DNA of 64,000 nt from Avipropionibacterium sp050157065 (GTDB lineage Bacteria; Actinomycetota; Actinomycetes; Propionibacteriales; Propionibacteriaceae): NCBI GenBank assembly GCA_050157065.1, contig CP189573.1. One strand, 5' to 3'. The stretch's first letter is position 1; each line of letters starts with the position of its first letter. Positions 60,319 to 64,000 of this stretch are shown piece by piece. Position numbers and translations under genes: made by a program. The notes below the pieces were generated by a model that did no database searches, had not been told where the DNA came from, and saw only the letters and a program-made list of their open reading frames with translations.

Positions 60319-61227
60319 ATGACGTCTTCGCCTCGCCTCGATCGTGACGGGGAACCGCTGCGGCTGCTGCACGTGCACGCCCATCCCGACGACGAGTCCA
60401 GCAAGGGTGCCGCCACCTCGGCCCGTTACGTGTCGGAGGGGGTGCAGGTGCTCGTCGCCACCTGTACCGGTGGCGAGCGCGGCTCCATCCTCAACCCGGC
60501 CATGGAGCGCCCCGACATCCTCGCCAACATCACCGAGGTCCGGCGCAAGGAGATGGATCGGGCCCGCGACATCCTCGGCATCGAGCAGACCTGGCTGGGC
60601 TTCGTCGACTCGGGCCTGCCCGAGGGCGATCCGCTGCCACCGCTGCCGGACGGCTGCTTCGCCGTCCAGGACCTCGAGGTCGCGACCGCACCTCTGGTGA
60701 AGGTGATCCGGAAGTTCCGGCCGCAGGTGATGACCACGTACGACGAACGCGGCGGCTATCCGCACCCGGACCACATCATGTGCCACCGGATCAGCGTCGA
60801 GGCGTACGAGGCGGCCGCCGATCCGACCCGCTACCCCGAGCTCGGGGAGCCGTGGGAGGTGTCGAAGCTCTACTACCACTTCGGTTGGCACTACGAGCGC
60901 TTCGTGGCCCTCGACCAGGCGATGAAAGAGCGGGGCCTGGAGTCCCCGTACGCCGAACGGCTGGCGAGTTGGGTGCGGGAGCCGGAGTGGGAGGCGCGGG
61001 TCACCACCCGGGTGGAGTGTGGTGACTGGTTCGGGGTCCGCGACCAGGCCCTGCTGGCGCACGCCACCCAGGTCGACCCCAACGGGGCCTTCTTCGCCGT
61101 GCCGCTGGAGGTCGTGCAGCAGGCGTGGCCGACCGAGGACTACCAACTGGTGAGCAGCCGGATCGACGCGCCCGTCCCCGAGGAGGACCTGTTCGCCGGA
61201 GTCGTCGCCCGTGCGTCGGCGGCGTAG
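60319..61227 (+). CDS. mca: Mycothiol S-conjugate amidase
   Basis: 302 residues from ATG 60319. HVHAHPDDESSKGA near the N-terminus carries the zinc-binding H-P-D-D set (His22, Asp24, Asp25). TYDERGGYPHPDHIMCHRIS supplies the further metal and catalytic residues. The long C-terminal part (YYHFGWHYERFVALDQAM) separates Mca from MshB. It cleaves mycothiol conjugates of toxins and antibiotics to mercapturates for export. Its presence indicates that the organism makes mycothiol. Confidence 0.95.
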   Translation: MTSSPRLDRDGEPLRLLHVHAHPDDESSKGAATSARYVSEGVQVLVATCTGGERGSILNPAMERPDILANITEVRRKEMDRARDILGIEQTWLGFVDSGLPEGDPLPPLPDGCFAVQDLEVATAPLVKVIRKFRPQVMTTYDERGGYPHPDHIMCHRISVEAYEAAADPTRYPELGEPWEVSKLYYHFGWHYERFVALDQAMKERGLESPYAERLASWVREPEWEARVTTRVECGDWFGVRDQALLAHATQVDPNGAFFAVPLEVVQQAWPTEDYQLVSSRIDAPVPEEDLFAGVVARASAA

Positions 61228-61236
61228 GCTGGGCGC

Positions 61237-61527
61237 ATGATCTGGTTGGAGGTCGACCCGGAGATCGCGAAGCCCGGTTGGATCACCGTGGCCATCGTGG
61301 TCATCCTGTTCGCGGCCGTGTTCTTCCTGTGGCGCAGCATGCGCAAACTGCTGCGGACCATGGATCCCGACCTGCCCCATGAGGCCGACCTGGTCGCCGA
61401 CGGGGCCGATCTGGTCGACGACGGGGCCGACGGCCATCGGGGCCGGCTCGACGACGACGGTCCCGACGTGAGGCCGGGGCAGCGCCAGTCGGTGACGCCG
61501 GCGTCCAGTCCGGTCTCCCCGATCTGA
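61237..61527 (+). CDS. Small single-pass membrane protein downstream of mca
   Basis: 96 residues from ATG 61237, ten bases after mca. One membrane helix (WITVAIVVILFAAVFFLW, about 15-32) is followed by a basic stretch and an acidic Asp-rich tail. A protein of this size and layout is found after mca in many actinobacteria, with unknown function. It ends one base before the convergent GH35 stop. Confidence 0.75.
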   Translation: MIWLEVDPEIAKPGWITVAIVVILFAAVFFLWRSMRKLLRTMDPDLPHEADLVADGADLVDDGADGHRGRLDDDGPDVRPGQRQSVTPASSPVSPI

Positions 61528-61528
61528 G

Positions 61529-63295
61529 TCACGCCCCGCGCAACTGCACGCTGCCGGTCCGGGTGGGCCCCATCTCCAGCAGCACCAGCTCGTTCGCGCC
61601 GGGGCGCAACAACGGGCCCGGTACGTACCACGCGTCCTGCGGGCCACGGTCCCAGTAGCGGCCGAGGGCGAACCCGTTCACCCACAGGTGCCCGCGGTTG
61701 CGGCGGGGTAGCCGTACGAGCGTGTCGGCGGGCAGGTCGACGGCGAACTCGGCACGGTGGAAGCAGGCCTCGTCGGCCTCCACCACCGGGTCGTCCCACG
61801 GCACCCTGGGCAGGGTCGTCAGGTCGAGTGCGGTCGCGGCGAACCCGTGCACGAACTGGCGTTCGTGGCGGACGGCCCGGATCCCCTTCAGGTCACGCAG
61901 GTGCGGCCCGTAGTTGACCCGCCCCATCGCCTCCACCAACACCTCCAGGGTGGCCGAGGCGCCCGGTACGGCGAAGTCCAGTTGCTCCATCCCGTCACGT
62001 TCGGTGAACCCGACGAGCTCGCCGTCCACCTCGACCCGGGCCAGGTCGGCCAGCCCGTCGAGGTGCAGTTGCCGACGCTCCCGCGGGCCGGGCACCTGCG
62101 AGCGGTAGCGCACCAGCCCGTACTGCACACCCAACGACTCGAAGCTCGGCGGTACGGGTGCGGTCGCGGTGACCGGCTGTGCGTCCAGCACGGCGCGCAG
62201 CGGGGCCGAGGCGGTGACGGTCAGGTCCTGGTCGGGGAGCATCGGCGTCGGCTCGGGCACCGGCGGGACGTCGCCGGTGGCGTACGGCATGATCACCTCG
62301 CGCAGTGCGTGGAACAGGGCGGTCGGCCGGCCGAGTTCGTCGATCGGTGCGTCGTAGTCGTACGAGGTGGTCGTCGGCCGGTACTCGTCGTCGTGCAGGT
62401 CGCCACTGAGGTTGGCCCCCGACCAGCCAGCGAAGTTCGTGCCACCGTGGGCCATGTAGAGGTTGAGGGACCCGCCGGCGGCGAGCAGGTCGGCGACCTC
62501 GGCGGCCACCTCGGCGGGTTCCCGGGTCGGGGCGGCGTGTCCCCAGTGGGTGAACCAGCCGCACCAGAACTCCATGCAGAACAGTGGATCGCCCGTGCGG
62601 TGGTGGCGGAGTTCGGCGAACGCCGCACGGGCGCCGCTGCCGAAGTTGACGGTCGCCACGGTGTCGTCGACGGTGCCCCCGGTCAGCATCAGGTCGGTCG
62701 GTCCGTCGGAGGTGAACAGCGGCACCGTGATGCCGTGCCGGAGCAGGGCGTCGCGGAGGTGGACGAGGTAGTCGCGGTCGCTGCCGTACGAGCCGTACTC
62801 GTTCTCGACCTGGACCATGATCACGTTGCCGCCGTGGGTGGTCTGGCGGACCGCGATCCGGGGGATCAACACGTCGAACCAGCGGTCAACCGCTGACAGG
62901 AACCGGGGATCGGCACAGCGCAGTGGCACCGATTCGTCGGCGAGCAGCCAGATCGGCAGGCCGCCGGCGTCCCATTCGGCGCAGATGTACGGCCCGGGGC
63001 GGACGATCGCGTCCAGTCCGACCTCGGCGGCGAGGTCGAGGAACCGTTCCAGGTCGCCGAGTCCGGCGAAGTCGAACTCGCCCTGCCGTGGTTCGTGCAG
63101 GTTCCACGGGACGTAGGTCTCGACACAGTTCAGGCCCATCGCCCGCAGCAGTTCCAGCCGCTGCCGCCACTGCTGGGGGTGGACCCGGAAGTAGTGCAGG
63201 GCGCCCGACAGCACCCGGTGCGGTCGGCCCTGTCGGACGAGGTGCCCGTCGGCGACGGTGATGGTGTGGTCATCGGTGGCCGACGAGGCAGTCAT
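61529..63295 (-). CDS. Beta-galactosidase (glycoside hydrolase family 35)
   Basis: 588 residues from ATG 63295. The GH35 hallmarks are LSGALHYFRVHPQQW, ETYVPWNLHEPRQGEFDF, VQVENEYGSYG with acid/base Glu166 and MEFWCGWFTHWG with nucleophile Glu242. C-terminal jelly-roll domains include RGHLWVNGFALGRYW. It hydrolyses terminal beta-galactosides. There is no signal peptide, so it is probably cytosolic. Confidence 0.95.
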   Translation of the reverse strand: MTASSATDDHTITVADGHLVRQGRPHRVLSGALHYFRVHPQQWRQRLELLRAMGLNCVETYVPWNLHEPRQGEFDFAGLGDLERFLDLAAEVGLDAIVRPGPYICAEWDAGGLPIWLLADESVPLRCADPRFLSAVDRWFDVLIPRIAVRQTTHGGNVIMVQVENEYGSYGSDRDYLVHLRDALLRHGITVPLFTSDGPTDLMLTGGTVDDTVATVNFGSGARAAFAELRHHRTGDPLFCMEFWCGWFTHWGHAAPTREPAEVAAEVADLLAAGGSLNLYMAHGGTNFAGWSGANLSGDLHDDEYRPTTTSYDYDAPIDELGRPTALFHALREVIMPYATGDVPPVPEPTPMLPDQDLTVTASAPLRAVLDAQPVTATAPVPPSFESLGVQYGLVRYRSQVPGPRERRQLHLDGLADLARVEVDGELVGFTERDGMEQLDFAVPGASATLEVLVEAMGRVNYGPHLRDLKGIRAVRHERQFVHGFAATALDLTTLPRVPWDDPVVEADEACFHRAEFAVDLPADTLVRLPRRNRGHLWVNGFALGRYWDRGPQDAWYVPGPLLRPGANELVLLEMGPTRTGSVQLRGA

Positions 63296-63387
63296 GGGTC
63301 CTCTCCAGGGTGCGCGGTTCGGGCAGGCAGTTCACTGTGCCCGAAGTCGACCGTCGCTGTCATCCTGCGCCGGGTGGCGGAATCGTC

Positions 63388-64000
63388 TCAGACGAGTCCG
63401 CGCTCCCAGGCGGCCCGGACCGCGGAGGCGCGATCGGCCACCCCGAGCTTGTCGTAGACGTGTCCGAGGTGGGTCTTCACCGTGGCCTCGCCGATGCCGA
63501 GTCGACTCGCGATCGCCCGGTTGGTACGTCCTTCGGCGACGTAGCCCAGCACCTCGACCTCCCGGCCGCTGAGCGGGACCTCGCCGGTCCGGCCGGCGAG
63601 CACGGCCAGGGCGGCCGGGGTCAGCACCGGGCGTCCCTCGGCCAGGTCGCGGACCGCGCGGACCAGGTCGGCCCGCCGGGTGTCCTTCAGCAGGAAGCCG
63701 TCGGCGCCGGCGTCCATCGCGGTCCGGACGTCGCGATCGGTGTCGTACGTGGTCAGCACCAGGATGCGCGGCTGTCGGCCGGGGGTCCGGCGGAGCGCAC
63801 GGATGGCCTCGACACCGCTGCCGGCCGGCATCCTCAGGTCCATCAGCACCACGTCCGGGGTGGTCCGGGCGACGACCGCGACGGCCTCGACGCCGCCACC
63901 CGCCTCGCCGACGACGGCGATGCCGTCCTCCGAGCCGAGCATCCCGGCGAGGCCGTCGCGTACGACGGGGTGGTCGTCGGCGATCACCACCCGGATGGCG
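63388..64000 (-). CDS. LuxR/NarL-type response regulator, 5' end outside the window
   Basis: At least 200 residues; the first few codons lie past 64000. The receiver domain has IADDHPVVRDGL, the phospho-acceptor Asp in VVLMDLRMP, and VLTTYDTDRD with the switch Thr and LLKD Lys. The C-terminal LuxR HTH is SGREVEVLGYVAEGRTNRAI with ATVKTHLGHVYDKL. The cognate histidine kinase is expected just upstream, beyond the window. Confidence 0.92.
   Translation of the reverse strand, partial: AIRVVIADDHPVVRDGLAGMLGSEDGIAVVGEAGGGVEAVAVVARTTPDVVLMDLRMPAGSGVEAIRALRRTPGRQPRILVLTTYDTDRDVRTAMDAGADGFLLKDTRRADLVRAVRDLAEGRPVLTPAALAVLAGRTGEVPLSGREVEVLGYVAEGRTNRAIASRLGIGEATVKTHLGHVYDKLGVADRASAVRAAWERGLV

Overview
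High-GC actinobacterial chromosome segment. The mycothiol S-conjugate amidase gene (mca), the glmU-prs-rplY-pth, mfd-mazG-eno-divIC-DUF501-ppx and greA-DUF4307-mca blocks (gene orders also known from Mycobacterium tuberculosis), a DUF222/HNH gene and frequent GTG starts all indicate Actinomycetota. Propionibacteriales is my best guess, by inference only. No phylogenetic marker was aligned.

Layout. (1) 1-3.75 kb, minus strand: a small toxin-antitoxin pair, a collapsed second antitoxin/PIN-toxin module, and a two-gene operon for a Tat/lipoprotein solute-binding protein plus a class A beta-lactamase-like serine hydrolase. Nearly all carry one frameshift. (2) 3.9-12.9 kb, plus strand: four overlapping genes that look like one DNA-defence operon: a large Cas4/RecB-like nuclease, an SF1 UPF1/Dna2-like helicase, a type III beta-class adenine methyltransferase (Mod) and a type III Res-like DEAD/H helicase-nuclease. 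(3) 13.0-16.3 kb: an unknown 232-aa protein, a YbjN-like protein, and an ADP-ribosylglycohydrolase fused to a dual-specificity-phosphatase-like domain and a zinc ribbon. (4) 16.5-19.0 kb, minus strand: a small helical protein plus a dynamin-like GTPase with an N-terminal XRE-type HTH, preceded by a 9-bp inverted repeat. (5) 19.5-22.7 kb: membrane protein, secreted EEP-family enzyme, and a frameshifted SDR and AraC regulator.

(6) 22.8-41.5 kb is the housekeeping core: cell-wall precursor and PRPP synthesis (glmU, prs), ribosomal L25 and Pth, Mfd, MazG, enolase, DivIC, DUF501, Ppx/GppA, ACT protein, deformylase. Insertions are a PrsW protease, a DoxX protein, and a SRPBCC-TetR pair with a palindrome over its start codon. 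(7) 41.5-64 kb: lipoprotein, frameshifted DUF222/HNH gene, tRNA-Leu(TAA) with an unusually short variable loop, envelope and metabolic genes (Bax-inhibitor-like, YpfJ peptidase, Lgt, GH3, MsrA, Ung, MFS, L,D-transpeptidase, CocE hydrolase), then greA-DUF4307-mca, a GH35 beta-galactosidase and a LuxR-type response regulator cut by the window end.

The strongest candidate for a less-described system is the four-gene nuclease/helicase/Mod/Res operon with its downstream cargo. The HTH-dynamin pair is second. At least seven single-indel frameshifts occur, all outside the essential genes. They may be real decay or residual assembly error, and the sequence alone cannot decide.
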